A DNA stretch of 64,000 nt, taken from contig NZ_KE159646.1 of assembly GCF_000403355.2 (NCBI RefSeq), forward strand, positions 1,330,258-1,394,257, given 5' to 3'. Positions 15,143 through 26,173 of this stretch are shown piece by piece (the first letter of the stretch is position 1; each line of letters opens with the position of its first letter). Origin of the DNA: Adlercreutzia caecimuris B7. Lineage in GTDB: Bacteria; Actinomycetota; Coriobacteriia; Coriobacteriales; Eggerthellaceae. Under the pieces are notes generated by a model. That model was given only the letters and a program-made list of their open reading frames with translations, was not told the DNA's origin and made no database searches. The position numbers and the translations under genes are program-made.

Positions 15143-16894
15143 TTAAGCGGCCTGCTTCTTCCCGAAGATGGTTCGCGCCCCCTTCACCGCCAAGATGACG
15201 GCGAACACCATGAGCAGAAGCCCGATGACGAGCTGGAGCACCGTAGCCGCGTCCACCGTGCCGGCGACGATGAGGCCGATCTTGCCCCACACGGTAAGCG
15301 CCAGCGAGCAGAGCGTCACCACCATCATGAAGGCCATGGGCAGGTAGAACATCTTGTTGTTGCGGCCGGCGTTGCCAAGCCACGCGCACACGGCGAGCAG
15401 ACCCAGGGCGGCCAAAAGCTGGTTGGCGGCGCCGAACAGCGGCCACACGAGCTGGTAGCCGGTCAGTCCCAGCCCCACGCCGAAGACCACGGTGATGATA
15501 GTGGCCACCCACGGATTGGTGAGCACCGCGCGCCACCCGGTCAGCTCGCTCATCTCCATGCCGTGGGGGCAGAACAGCTCCTGGAACATGTAACGGCCCA
15601 GGCGGGTGGCGGTGTCGAGCGAGGTGAGGCAGAACACCGACACGGCCAGCACCAAAAGCGCGTAGGCGATGGACTCCACCCCGGCCAGGCCGGGCACGCA
15701 GGCGAGCATCTGGGAGAGGCCCGCGGCGAATACCTGGGTCGGCGAAGCGTAGGTGCCGTCCATGTAGCCGGCGAACACGAAGGCCACCGCGCACAGCGAG
15801 ATGACGGCGACGAGGCACTCCAGCAGCATGCCGCCGTAGGCGATGGGCTGGGCCTCGGCCTCGCGGTCGAGCTGCTTGGAGGTGGTGCCGGAGGCTACGA
15901 GGCTGTGGAAGCCCGAGATGGCGCCGCAAGCGATGGTGATGAACAGGGCCGGGAACAAGAAGCCGGAAGCGGCCACCTTGCTCTCCCCCGCCACGGCGGA
16001 AAAGCCCGTGAACGCCGGAATCTCGAGCGAGGCGGCATCGCCGGTCAGGCCAGCGCCGATGATGCCGACGAGCGCCAGTGCGATCATGCCGTAGAGCAGG
16101 TAGCTCGACAGGTAGTCGCGCGGCTGCAGCAGGATCCACACCGGGGCCACCGAGGCCAAAAGGATATAGAGGCCCACGATGAACATCCACGTGGTGTTGT
16201 CCAGAGCGATAACAGGCAGATTGTAGCCAAGCGCCACTACGACCACGATGATGGCGATGGCCGAGACGATGTTGGCCGCCGCGGGAATCTTGCGGCCGCG
16301 GGTAACGAGGCCGTAGATGACGGCCACCACGATGAACAGCACCGAGATCATGGCCGTGCGCATGTTCGCCATGTTGGCCGCCTCGGCGGCAGCGGCCTTG
16401 GCGGCGTCATCGAGCGGTACGGGCGTGACAGCAAAGGTGCTCGCCACGATGGAGGCGAAGGCGGCCACCACCAGGATGAGCGTCAGGTAGGCGAAGATGC
16501 AGAACAGCTTTTTGGCCGTGTCGTCGATATTGTGGGCGATAACGGTGGCCAGCGTCTGCCCCTTGTGGCGGATAGAGGCGAACAGCGCGCCGAAATCGTG
16601 CATGGCGCCAAAGAAGATACCGCCGATGAGCACCCACAGAAGCACGGGCACCCAGCCGAAGATGGCAGCCTGAATGGGGCCGTTGATGGGGCCCGCGCCG
16701 GCGATGGATGAGAAGTGGTGGCCGAGCACCACATAGGGCGGCGCGGGCACGTAGTCCTTGCCGTCCTCCAGCTCATGGGCCGGCGTGGGGCGGTCGGGCT
16801 CAACCCCCCATTGGCGGGCGAGCCAGCCGCCGTAGAAGATGTAGCCCGCGACGAGCACGACGATGGCTACGATGAGAATGACCAGTGCGTTCAT
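15143..16894 (-). CDS. cstA: CstA-family peptide/pyruvate transporter
   Basis: A 583-residue carbon-starvation protein with about 16-18 membrane spans. VVLGHHFSSIAGAGPINGP and HDFGALFASIRHKGQ are hallmark CstA segments. CstA/BtsT proteins import peptides or pyruvate using ion gradients. The start at MNALVILIV follows a GGAAGGA site. A single-gene unit; a GC-rich inverted repeat downstream (about 14990-15035) may end it. Confidence 0.9.
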   Translation of the reverse strand: MNALVILIVAIVVLVAGYIFYGGWLARQWGVEPDRPTPAHELEDGKDYVPAPPYVVLGHHFSSIAGAGPINGPIQAAIFGWVPVLLWVLIGGIFFGAMHDFGALFASIRHKGQTLATVIAHNIDDTAKKLFCIFAYLTLILVVAAFASIVASTFAVTPVPLDDAAKAAAAEAANMANMRTAMISVLFIVVAVIYGLVTRGRKIPAAANIVSAIAIIVVVVALGYNLPVIALDNTTWMFIVGLYILLASVAPVWILLQPRDYLSSYLLYGMIALALVGIIGAGLTGDAASLEIPAFTGFSAVAGESKVAASGFLFPALFITIACGAISGFHSLVASGTTSKQLDREAEAQPIAYGGMLLECLVAVISLCAVAFVFAGYMDGTYASPTQVFAAGLSQMLACVPGLAGVESIAYALLVLAVSVFCLTSLDTATRLGRYMFQELFCPHGMEMSELTGWRAVLTNPWVATIITVVFGVGLGLTGYQLVWPLFGAANQLLAALGLLAVCAWLGNAGRNNKMFYLPMAFMMVVTLCSLALTVWGKIGLIVAGTVDAATVLQLVIGLLLMVFAVILAVKGARTIFGKKQAA

Positions 16895-16941
16895 TCCTGT
16901 CCTTCCTTTCCTTTCCCTTTATCTCCCCACGCGCGAAACCC

Positions 16942-17553
16942 TCACGGCCGACGCCTCTGCCCCGGCGCCTCGACATCGCCTGCGGAACCGCCCGCACCCG
17001 CCGCCACGGATGCGCCCTTTCCGCCCTCTGCCAGGGCACCTTCAGCAAACGCGTTCGCCGCCAAGGTTTCCACGAGTGGCTTTCCCTGAGTATTGGCCCA
17101 CACGCGGCGCGCCGACAGATCGACGACGGCGACGCGCATATCGGCCCATCCCTTCAGCCCGAAGGCGAAGTTCTTGCGAAACCGGGCCCGGCGCACGAGA
17201 GCCGGCACGGCTTCGTCCACCCTATCGGCCACCACGACCAGCGACAGGTACGAGCTCATGTGGTCGGAAGTCAGCTGCACCTTGGCCAGGGCCTCGTGGG
17301 TCATGAAGTGCAGCAGGTCGTTCAATTCCGCCTCGTCCAGATAATCAGCGGGCCAGAAAAACAGGTACTCGTGACTGGAGGCCTCCCACAGCTTCGCTCG
17401 CTTCACGAGCACGTACTGGGAGGCCGATGAGTGGAATTCGGCATAACCGGAAAAAACGCGGCCCGCGAAGCGGTGGTCGCGCTCGACGTCGAACCACGCC
17501 TCATGGGCGGCGAGAAGCCGATCGACGACTTCCATACGGCCAGCCATAGCCAT
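16942..17553 (-). CDS. Conserved hypothetical cytosolic protein
   Basis: About 203 residues, beginning MAMAGRMEVVDRLLAAHEAWFDVERDH, soluble, with mixed alpha/beta pattern and no membrane span or signal. The central part (EYLFFWPADYLDEAELNDLLHFM) and a late VAVVDLSARRVWANTQGKPL stretch look structured; the C-terminal 40 residues are low-complexity Ala/Gly. I do not recognise the family. The start was taken at the ATG preceded by GGGGAAGAAGG; ATG 17547 is an alternative. Confidence 0.55.
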   Translation of the reverse strand: MAMAGRMEVVDRLLAAHEAWFDVERDHRFAGRVFSGYAEFHSSASQYVLVKRAKLWEASSHEYLFFWPADYLDEAELNDLLHFMTHEALAKVQLTSDHMSSYLSLVVVADRVDEAVPALVRRARFRKNFAFGLKGWADMRVAVVDLSARRVWANTQGKPLVETLAANAFAEGALAEGGKGASVAAGAGGSAGDVEAPGQRRRP

Positions 17554-17718
17554 CGCCTTCTTCCCCGAAAAATGACCCTGCAAAATGAACGTAACGAGAT
17601 TAGTACGATCTCGCCACCAGCGCAAGGAGTTATTTTGACGAATTGTCAGTTCAGAGGAAAATCCGGCCCCGCCGCCAACCCGCCTTTGCCCGAGCAAAGG
17701 CGGCCTGTCGCCCGAGCC

Positions 17719-18681
17719 TCAGAACACCACGCCCAGGACGTTGCAGACGAGCCCCCAGAACACGCCGATGACGTAGAGCAACGCGATGATGGCCGCATTC
17801 TGCCGCCAGGGACGGTTCGCCCGCACGAGCACGAGCAGGCCCACGCCGGCCGACACCAGAAGCCCGGCCAGCATGGCCCCGGCTCCCAGCACCCCCTCCA
17901 CGTACAACTGGGCGATGACCACGCTGGCAGCGCAGTTGGGAATGAGTCCCACGAGCGCTGTGGCGAAGACCGAGAAGGCGGGATTGTCGCCGAGGAGGCG
18001 GGCCAAGGCCTCCTCCCCCACCGTCTCGAGCACGATGTTCAGCACAATGGTGATGGCGAAGATGAACAGCGTCACCTGCACGGTGTGCTTCGTGGCGCTG
18101 AGGAGGATGCCCTTCCAGCCGTGGCCGTGGCTGTGGGTGTGCTCCACGTCGTCGTGGTGCTCGTAGGCCCGCTCGGGAGCGGCCTCACAGGTGCGGCAGT
18201 CGTGGTTGCAGCCGCACTGGTCCTGCTCGCACAGCTCATGGATGCGCAGACGGTCCTTGTCGCGGCGGGCCAGGCGCAGCACCGCGTCCACCACAAAGCC
18301 CATGACCATGCCGATGACCACCTTCGCGCCCATGATGGACAGGATGGTGTTGCCCGGCACCGCCTCGGCCAGAAAGATGGGCAGCATCTCGTCGGAGGTG
18401 GACAGAAACACCGCGAACAACGTGCCGAGCGTGATGACGCGGCCCGCGTACAGCGTGGCCGCCACGGCCGAGAAGCCGCACTGGGGCACCACGCCGAGGA
18501 AAGCGCCCACGATGGGGCCGGCCGCTCCGGCGTGGCGGATGGCACTTTGAGTTCTCTCGCCCGTCTTGTGCTCGAGCCACTCCATGGCCAGGTAGGTGAC
18601 CCACAGAAACGGGATGAGATAGAGCGTATCCGCGACGGAATGCTCCGCCACGTGCTCGGCTATGTGCATGATTTCGTTCAT
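17719..18681 (-). CDS. Putative heavy-metal/manganese exporter (ArsP_2-like, about 10 spans)
   Basis: A 320-residue membrane protein with two inverted repeat-like halves marked VVPQCGFSAVAATLYAGRVITLGTL (about 64-88) and LIPNCAASVVIAQLYVEGVLGAG, as in the 'putative manganese transporter' ArsP_2 family. The cytoplasmic linker at 151-188 is very rich in Cys and His (CEQDQCGCNHDCRTC then HTHSHGHG), consistent with metal sensing or delivery. It begins only about 15 bases after the groEL terminator hairpin and has a poor ribosome site. Confidence 0.75.
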   Translation of the reverse strand: MNEIMHIAEHVAEHSVADTLYLIPFLWVTYLAMEWLEHKTGERTQSAIRHAGAAGPIVGAFLGVVPQCGFSAVAATLYAGRVITLGTLFAVFLSTSDEMLPIFLAEAVPGNTILSIMGAKVVIGMVMGFVVDAVLRLARRDKDRLRIHELCEQDQCGCNHDCRTCEAAPERAYEHHDDVEHTHSHGHGWKGILLSATKHTVQVTLFIFAITIVLNIVLETVGEEALARLLGDNPAFSVFATALVGLIPNCAASVVIAQLYVEGVLGAGAMLAGLLVSAGVGLLVLVRANRPWRQNAAIIALLYVIGVFWGLVCNVLGVVF

Positions 18682-18695
18682 AGGCTCATTGTAGA

Positions 18696-18723
18696 AGAAA
18701 GGCGACCCGAGGGCCGCCTTTCT
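18696..18723 (-). terminator. Terminator of the groESL operon
   Basis: AGAAAGGCG (18696-18704) pairs with CGCCTTTCT (18715-18723); on the minus strand the stem ends in CTTTCTTCT. It is 54 bases past the groEL stop and directly in front of the metal exporter. Confidence 0.75.
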
Positions 18724-18776
18724 GCGAGTTAGTTTGTCGAGCGGTTACTGAACCGCCAGGCCTTGGGGCGTACGGC

Positions 18777-20438
<1,662 letters not shown>

Positions 20439-20442
20439 CTAT

Positions 20443-20730
20443 TTATTCAACTACAGCGTAAATGTCGTCGGCACGCAGGATAAGCACGTTCTCGCCGTCC
20501 AGGGCGATCTCGGTGCCGCCGAACTTACCGTAGATGACCTTGTCGCCCACCTTCACGGGCATGGGGATCAGCTTGCCGTCCTTGTCCATCTTGCCCTCGC
20601 CCACGGCGATGATGGTGCCGGTCTGCGGCTTCTCCTTCGCATCGGAGGCCAGGAAGAGACCGGACGCGGTGGTGACCTCGGCCTCGTCCTGCTTCAGGAT
20701 GACGCGGTCGCCCAGAGGCTTCAAATTCAT
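20443..20730 (-). CDS. groES: Co-chaperonin GroES (Hsp10)
   Basis: A 95-residue lid protein for GroEL, starting MNLKPLGDRVILKQ and containing the mobile-loop region (EVTTASGLFLA) and GDKVIYGKFGGTEI. ATG 20730 has an AAAGGA site. First gene of the heat-shock operon. Confidence 0.97.
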   Translation of the reverse strand: MNLKPLGDRVILKQDEAEVTTASGLFLASDAKEKPQTGTIIAVGEGKMDKDGKLIPMPVKVGDKVIYGKFGGTEIALDGENVLILRADDIYAVVE

Positions 20731-20805
20731 AGCTTGCCGTCCTTTCAATGGTTTGCGTAGTGCGGGTGTACAACCTCTCATTTAACCACTCGATCGGGTT
20801 AAGTG

Positions 20806-20832
20806 CTAGCACTCCGCAACTACGAGTGCTAA
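20806..20832 (-). promoter_or_regulatory. CIRCE operator for HrcA
   Basis: CTAGCACTC-N9-GAGTGCTAA, one base from the consensus TTAGCACTC-N9-GAGTGCTAA, 76 bases ahead of the groES start. It predicts heat-shock control by HrcA, whose gene is not in the window. Confidence 0.93.
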
Positions 20833-20882
20833 ACAGGAAGACATCATAACAGCAACGGGGAGGAATACAAGAGGCGTGAAGG

Positions 20883-20913
20883 AAAAACTTGAGTTTTTTC
20901 CGCTCAAGTTTCC
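20883..20913 (-). terminator. Intrinsic terminator of the two-component operon
   Basis: On the minus strand AAACTTGAG pairs with CTCAAGTTT across a short A-rich loop, followed by TTTTCC. It lies about 60 bases past the response-regulator stop (20974). Confidence 0.8.
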
Positions 20914-20973
20914 TGCAATTATAGCATTGATCAGGTATTACCTCATCGCTCTTATTTTTGTGCACCTGCGCAG

Positions 20974-21693
20974 CTATGCTCGTGCAGGTGCCACAAGCCC
21001 CGTCTCGTAGGCGAACACGACGAGCTGGGCACGGTCGTGGGCATCGGTTTTCGCCATGATGCGCGCCAGATGGGTCTTCACCGTGGCCGGCGAGATGAAC
21101 AGCTCGGCCGCGATGTCGTCGTTGGAAAGGCCGCGAGCCACGAGCATGAGGATCTCCCGCTCGCGGTCGGTGAGCGACGCGAGCGCCGCCCGGCGGCTGT
21201 CGGAGGCCTCGGTGCTTCCCCACCCGGCGCGCGGGCGGGCGGCCACGAAGGTCTCCACGAGCCGGCGCATCACCGAGGGCTGGATAAGCGCGTCGCCGTC
21301 GGCCACCACGCGGATGGCCGCGGCGATATCGTCGGGATCGGCGTCCTTCAGCAGAAAACCGCTCGCACCGGCGGACAGGGCGTCGAAGACGTACTCGTCG
21401 ATGTCGAAGGTGGTGAGCACGAGCACGCGCGTCTTCGCCAGCAGCGGATTGCCCGTGATGGCACGGGTGGCCTCGATGCCGTTCATCTCGGGCATGCGGA
21501 TGTCCATGAGCACCACGTCGGGCTTGAGGCGCTGGGCTTCGGCCACGGCCGCCTCGCCCGTTTTCGCCTCGCCGACGATCTCGATGCCCGGATAGGTGCC
21601 GAGAATCATCTTGAAGCCGCTGCGCACCAGGTCCTGGTCGTCCACAACGAGCACGCGAATGGGACGATCAGCCTCAGCCATGGGATCGGTCAT
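20974..21693 (-). CDS. NarL/FixJ-type response regulator
   Basis: A 239-residue regulator. The receiver domain begins IRVLVVDDQDLVRSGF, has the phospho-acceptor in DVVLMDIRMPEMNG and the LTTF/LKD switch residues; the LuxR HTH at the C-terminus reads LTDREREILMLVARGLSNDDIAAELFIS. ATG 21693 has GAAGGAGG upstream. It overlaps the sensor kinase by 20 bases and is its cognate partner. Confidence 0.92.
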   Translation of the reverse strand: MTDPMAEADRPIRVLVVDDQDLVRSGFKMILGTYPGIEIVGEAKTGEAAVAEAQRLKPDVVLMDIRMPEMNGIEATRAITGNPLLAKTRVLVLTTFDIDEYVFDALSAGASGFLLKDADPDDIAAAIRVVADGDALIQPSVMRRLVETFVAARPRAGWGSTEASDSRRAALASLTDREREILMLVARGLSNDDIAAELFISPATVKTHLARIMAKTDAHDRAQLVVFAYETGLVAPARA

Positions 21694-22933
21694 GGGGCTC
21701 CTCCTTCTGCGCCAGGGGAATGGACACCTCGATGCGCGTACCGCCCTGCGCGCGCTCTGCGGCGACGAAGGCGCCATGGAGCAGCCGGGCGCGCTCGCGC
21801 ATGCCCAAAAGCCCATGGTGGTCGCCGGAGACATCGGCCCCGGCGAGGCCCCGCCCGTCGTCTTCCACCACAAGCCGAGCGCAACCGGCAGCGCCGTCGG
21901 CGGCCAACTCGACGAACGCCTCGGAGGCTCCGGCGTGGCGCACGATGTTCGTCACGGCCTCCCGGGCGATGCCGTAGAGGGCCACGTCGATAAAGGCCGG
22001 CACCACCGTGCGGTCGTAGCCCTCCATGGCCAACGACGCCTGCACCCCGGCGCCCTCCAAGTACGCCACCAGGTCGGCCATGCGCTCGGTGCCCTCGGTC
22101 GGCGCTGTCTCGGCCGGCCCCTCGCCCGTGCGCAAGACCCCGATCATCGCGCGAATCTCCTCGAGGGCGGCCTTGGAAGTGCGCCGCACCTCGGCGATGG
22201 CCTCCTTGGCTGCGGCCGGGTCGCGCTCCACCAGCCGCTCGGCGGCGGCAGCCTGAATGCTCACCGCCGACAACGAGTGGGCCGTGATGTCGTGCACCTC
22301 GCGGGCGATGGAGACGCGCTCCTCTTCCACGCGACGGCGAGCCTCGGTCTCGCGGGTGCGCTCGGCAGCCAGCGCCCGCTCCTCAATGGCGCGCGTGCGC
22401 TCCTGATGCTCGCGCAGCCCGTAGCCGGCGAACGCCGCCGCCAAGGCCAAGGTGGCGTTTTGAAACGCGGTGAGCTGCGTGAGGATGCGGGACTGGTCGG
22501 GAGGCGCCGGGGCGAACAGGAACACCGCCGCCGCCAAGGCGCAAGCCGCTACCGCCTCGCCGCGCGGGCGCGTGGAGGCCACGGTGAACAGGGCCACCAG
22601 CGGACCGACCACAGACAGCGCAATGCCGTTGAGCTCTACCTGCAAGGCGCACCACGACAGAAGCGTCCAGGCGAACACGGCCCACGAGAACTTCCGGCGC
22701 AACACGAGAGGCAGCGTCGTGAGCGCGATGGCCGCCACGGTCATCGCCGTGGGAACCATGGCTTGGATGCCCATCAGCCGCCGCATGAAATCATCGGGGA
22801 TGAGCAGGTTCACCGCCAGCGTGAGCTGGAGGCACGCGAATCCGAAGGCTCCCAGCGCGATAACCGCGTCGATGAGCCAGTCGGTAGCCGCGAAAGCTTG
22901 GTTCTGTCGAAAGAGCTTATCCATGAGCACCAT
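21674..22933 (-). CDS. Sensor histidine kinase of the NarL-partner (HisKA_3) type
   Basis: About 419 residues. N-terminal membrane region of five to six spans (about 15-175), then a coiled stretch (about 180-215), the dimerisation/phosphorylation motif REVHDITAHSLSAVSIQ and a GHKL ATPase domain with AREAVTNIVRHAG and DDGRGLAG. It should phosphorylate the downstream regulator. The start is uncertain (22933 or 22924), since no good ribosome site precedes either. Confidence 0.88.
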   Translation of the reverse strand: MVLMDKLFRQNQAFAATDWLIDAVIALGAFGFACLQLTLAVNLLIPDDFMRRLMGIQAMVPTAMTVAAIALTTLPLVLRRKFSWAVFAWTLLSWCALQVELNGIALSVVGPLVALFTVASTRPRGEAVAACALAAAVFLFAPAPPDQSRILTQLTAFQNATLALAAAFAGYGLREHQERTRAIEERALAAERTRETEARRRVEEERVSIAREVHDITAHSLSAVSIQAAAAERLVERDPAAAKEAIAEVRRTSKAALEEIRAMIGVLRTGEGPAETAPTEGTERMADLVAYLEGAGVQASLAMEGYDRTVVPAFIDVALYGIAREAVTNIVRHAGASEAFVELAADGAAGCARLVVEDDGRGLAGADVSGDHHGLLGMRERARLLHGAFVAAERAQGGTRIEVSIPLAQKEEPHDRSHG

Positions 22934-22988
22934 GGTAAACGACCCGCGCCGGCAACGCCATACTCCGCGCAGGGTAGTTGCGAGCTTG

Positions 22989-23831
22989 TCAACCGTAGAA
23001 GGGCGCTGCCGGATAGGGAGGCTCGAGGGCGCGCTTGAAGGCATTGGCCGCGGTGCGGGAAAGCACGTAGTCCACCAGTCGCGCCGCCTCATCGGCAGGA
23101 TAGCCGTCGTCCACGAGCGCCGAGGTGACGGCGGACGCGTCGCACCCTCCCTCCACGCTCGCCACGAGAATGCGGTCGAGAGTGGCGTAATCGATGCCGA
23201 GGGATTTCTCGTCCTCCTGATCGGGAGCCAACTCGGCCGACGGGGGCTTCACGAACACGTTCACCGGAATGGGCAGCGTCTCGCCGGCCTCGGCGGCCCG
23301 GCGGTTGCGGGCGCGGGCCATGGCGAACACTTCGGTCTTGTAGACGCCGCCCAGAGGCGCGAAGGCCCCGGCCGTGTCGCCGTAGAGGGTGGAATACCCC
23401 ATGCAGGCCTCGGACTTGTTGCCCGTGTTCAGCATAAGCCAACCGCGGGCATTGGAAAGCGCCATAAGGCACACCATGCGGCAACGCGCCTGGGTGTTCT
23501 CGGCAGCCAGGCCGGAAAGCGCCCCGCCGCAGGCCCGAGCGAGCACCGACTCGAAGGCCTCGAAGGGCTCACAGATGGACACGGTGCGCACCTCCACGCC
23601 CAGATTGGCGGCAAGCGCCTCGGCATCGTCGATGGACGACTCGCTCGAGTAGGGGCCCGGCAACATGACACCGTGCACATGCTCGGCACCGAGGGCATCG
23701 GCGGCCATGACGGCCACCAGCGACGAATCCATGCCGCCGGACAGCCCGATCACCACATCGGAAAAACCCGCATCACGCACGAAGGCGCCGAGAGCCGCCG
23801 TGCAGGCGTCGAACATTTCAAGGGGTTCCAT
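22989..23831 (-). CDS. nadE: NAD+ synthetase (ammonia-dependent type)
   Basis: A 280-residue enzyme that amidates nicotinic acid adenine dinucleotide with ATP. The PP-loop GLSGGMDSSLVAVMAADALG is at about 29-48, and LNTGNKSEACMGYSTLYGD is the deamido-NAD site. No glutaminase domain, so it uses ammonia. It starts 56 bases past the kinase start, on the same strand. Confidence 0.9.
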   Translation of the reverse strand: MEPLEMFDACTAALGAFVRDAGFSDVVIGLSGGMDSSLVAVMAADALGAEHVHGVMLPGPYSSESSIDDAEALAANLGVEVRTVSICEPFEAFESVLARACGGALSGLAAENTQARCRMVCLMALSNARGWLMLNTGNKSEACMGYSTLYGDTAGAFAPLGGVYKTEVFAMARARNRRAAEAGETLPIPVNVFVKPPSAELAPDQEDEKSLGIDYATLDRILVASVEGGCDASAVTSALVDDGYPADEAARLVDYVLSRTAANAFKRALEPPYPAAPFYG

Positions 23832-23972
23832 AGCCGTCCTCTCACTAGCCGAAGCGAAGTCCCCGGAGCTGCGAGTGCCCGCAGCCGCCCGGACAGCGGT
23901 CGCGGCGCGGGTGGCGAGCGCAGCCGCCGATCTCAGTATGACCGACGTTTGTTTCCCGTCGGTTACCGGGCC

Positions 23973-24329
23973 CTACGCATCGGGCACGTCTACCTCGATG
24001 GAGTCTATCTGCAGCTCGCGGCCGGCTAAAAGCTCGGTGGCGAAGCTGTCGCACTTCGGGCAGAAGCGACTGTACAGGTCGTGCTCGAATTCCTCGCCGC
24101 ATTCCAGGCACAGGCTCCGCGGGCGAATCATGGTCAGATCGAGCGTGGCGCCACGGGTGAAGTCGTCGGCTTCCGCCAACGCCTCGAAGGCGAAGACGAG
24201 CGCATCCTCCACCGCCTCGGTGGCCTCGCCGATGGACACCTTCACGCCGAGAAGGCGCGTGGCCCCGGCCCCGCGGGCCGCCTCCACCGCCGCGTCCATC
24301 ACCCCGGTCATGAGTCCCAGCTCGTGCAT
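23973..24329 (-). CDS. hypA: Nickel metallochaperone HypA
   Basis: A 118-residue NiFe-hydrogenase maturation factor. It begins MHE, the N-terminal nickel site, and has the zinc site CLECGEEF...RFCPKC at about 74-94. No other hyp or hydrogenase genes are in the window, so its partners are elsewhere. Confidence 0.9.
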   Translation of the reverse strand: MHELGLMTGVMDAAVEAARGAGATRLLGVKVSIGEATEAVEDALVFAFEALAEADDFTRGATLDLTMIRPRSLCLECGEEFEHDLYSRFCPKCDSFATELLAGRELQIDSIEVDVPDA

Positions 24330-24354
24330 AGCGCCTTCCTCTCATCTTGATACG

Positions 24355-24380
24355 AAAAGGGGCGGAGTCTCCTCCGCCCC
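24355..24380 (-). terminator. Intrinsic terminator after tatC
   Basis: On the minus strand GGGGCGGAG pairs with CTCCGCCCC over a four-base loop, followed by TTTTCG. It separates the tat operon from hypA. Confidence 0.85.
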
Positions 24381-24420
24381 CGTGCTTTCCCTCTGCCAAA
24401 ACGCGCCGGAAGAGCGCTTC

Positions 24421-25203
24421 CTACTCGTCTTCCTCGGCAGCGAGCTTCGCGTTCTGCCGCTTGATGCGGTTGGCCAGCACCAGGCGGGCGAGCAGCAAGC
24501 TGCCCTCGTAGAGCACCACCAGAGCCGCGAACATGAGCAGCATGGTCACCGGCGACGCATCGGGGGTGGCCATGGCGGACACTACCATGAGCACCACGTA
24601 AACCATGCGCCAGCTACCCCGCAGCTTCTTATAGGGCACCACATCGAAGATAACCAGGTAGAAGATGACCAGGGGCAACTCGAAGGCGAAGCCGAAGGCC
24701 AGCTCGAACTTGATGATGGTGTCAATGTAGGACGACATACGCGGCAGGGCATCGCCGAGACCCATGGCCTGGTCGGTGAGCCACTGGAACGCCGGGTTAA
24801 GGATAATGAGGTAGCAGAACACCGTGCCGAAGATGAACAGGGCCACAGCGGCGGCAAAGGTGGGGATGAACCACCGGCGCTCGTTAGGCTTCAAAGCCGG
24901 CAGGAAGAACGCGAGAATCTGCCACAGAATAACCGGAGCCGTGGCCACGATGGACACCCAGATTGAAATTTTGAAACGGGTGGAGAACGCCTCGAAGGGA
25001 TCGATGGCGATGGTCTGGACAAATCCCTCGGCATTGGTAGGAAGGAATTCCGCGATAGGCATGAGCAGGAACTGACCGATGGTGGGCGTGGCCATGTAGA
25101 ACACGATGACGGCCACCGCCAGGCAGGCCACGATGCGCACAAGGCGCATGCGCAGCTCGCCCAAGTGGTCGAAAAGCGGCATGCGTGCCGGTCCGATAGG
25201 CAT
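24421..25203 (-). CDS. tatC: Twin-arginine translocase subunit TatC
   Basis: A 260-residue, six-span receptor for Tat signal peptides. It starts with MPLFDHLGELRMRLVRI and has the conserved AFFLPALKPNERRWFIP segment and FGFAFELPLV. ATG 25203 is one base after the TatB stop and has AAGGAG. It would handle the Tat substrates in this window (33374-35899, 52837-54531). Confidence 0.95.
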   Translation of the reverse strand: MPIGPARMPLFDHLGELRMRLVRIVACLAVAVIVFYMATPTIGQFLLMPIAEFLPTNAEGFVQTIAIDPFEAFSTRFKISIWVSIVATAPVILWQILAFFLPALKPNERRWFIPTFAAAVALFIFGTVFCYLIILNPAFQWLTDQAMGLGDALPRMSSYIDTIIKFELAFGFAFELPLVIFYLVIFDVVPYKKLRGSWRMVYVVLMVVSAMATPDASPVTMLLMFAALVVLYEGSLLLARLVLANRIKRQNAKLAAEEDE

Positions 25204-25204
25204 G

Positions 25205-25885
25205 CTAGTTCTCCTTCTTCTCGGCGGCGGGCGTATCGGCGGCCGGGGCGGCCGGTGCCGCATCGGCGGCCTCGGTTACCGTCTTGGCATCCTCGGCGGC
25301 CTTCTTGGCCTCGGCCTCCGCCTTGCGCTTGGCCGCAGCCTCCTCGCGCTTCTTGGCGGCCTCGGCCTTGCGAGCCTCGGCGGCGGCCTTCTTCTCCTCG
25401 GCCTCCTTCGCTTTGCGCTCTTCAGCCTCGGCTTCCTTCTTGGCCTGGCGCTCCTTGTCGTAGCGGGCCTTGCGCTCGGCGAAGCTCTCGGGCTTGGCAG
25501 GGGCAGCCTCGCCGTCGGCGACCTCGGCCTTGGCTGCAGCTGCAGCTGCAGCGCCGGCGGCGGCCGTGGTGGTGCCCGTCTTCTTCGCGGCCTCACCCAC
25601 CTTCTTCGAGGCCGTCGTGGCGGCCTTCTTCGCGGCGGCGGTGCCCTTGCTCGCCTTCGCCGCTACGTCATCGAGAGCGTCGAGCGGATTCTTGAAAGGC
25701 TCGTCGGAGTCCTTATCGAACACCATCTCGCCCTTCAGCACGCCGCTCATCTCCTCTTGGGCGCTTCTGAATTTAGCAATGGCCTTGCCAAGGGTCTTCG
25801 CCATGGCAGGCAGCTTATCGGGCCCGAAGATGAGGAACCCGAACAGCAGAATGAGGAAAAGCTCGAATCCGCCGATTCCAAACAC
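25205..25885 (-). CDS. tatB: TatA/TatB-like translocase subunit with a long charged tail
   Basis: 226 residues. An N-terminal span (about 3-20) with FGPDKLP hinge and amphipathic helix (AKTLGKAIAKFR) is diagnostic for TatA/B; the Glu in GGFELFL fits TatB. The remaining roughly 150 residues are an Ala/Lys/Glu-rich, coiled-coil-prone tail much longer than in E. coli TatB. No separate tatA is adjacent. Coupled to tatC. Confidence 0.88.
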   Translation of the reverse strand: MFGIGGFELFLILLFGFLIFGPDKLPAMAKTLGKAIAKFRSAQEEMSGVLKGEMVFDKDSDEPFKNPLDALDDVAAKASKGTAAAKKAATTASKKVGEAAKKTGTTTAAAGAAAAAAAKAEVADGEAAPAKPESFAERKARYDKERQAKKEAEAEERKAKEAEEKKAAAEARKAEAAKKREEAAAKRKAEAEAKKAAEDAKTVTEAADAAPAAPAADTPAAEKKEN

Positions 25886-25907
25886 GTCGCGATCCTTTCG
25901 TAGGGCT

Positions 25908-26120
25908 CTACATGGAGAGCACGGTTAAAGCCATGGTGGGAATGCAGAGAGCCAGCACGAGAATGACGCAGACGACGATGGTGAAGATCTTCTTCGTGCG
26001 GGCGCGGGCCTCGGCGGCCTCCTTGGCGCGACGCTCGCGCTCCTCGGCAGCGCGAATGCGCTCGGCCTGCTGCTTGCGGGTCGTGCTCTTCGCCCCGGTC
26101 TTGTTCTTCTTTTGAGCCAT
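25908..26120 (-). CDS. Small C-terminally anchored membrane protein
   Basis: A 70-residue protein: a highly charged helical N-terminus (MAQKKNKTG ... RERRAKEAAEARARTKK) followed by one span at about 45-66. ATG 26120 has GAGGAG upstream. First gene of the tat operon, 22 bases before tatB, so a role in Tat assembly is conceivable. I do not recognise the family. Confidence 0.6.
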   Translation of the reverse strand: MAQKKNKTGAKSTTRKQQAERIRAAEERERRAKEAAEARARTKKIFTIVVCVILVLALCIPTMALTVLSM

Positions 26121-26173
26121 CGTGTACGCTCCTCGCAGTTTCTCTCGTAGCAAATTCGCCATTATCGCAGATT

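Noticed and set aside
14792-16711. 639-codon plus-strand frame opposite cstA and the HD gene
   Set aside because: Composition (His, Gln, Glu, Gly) typical of antisense shadow; the minus strand has two recognisable genes.
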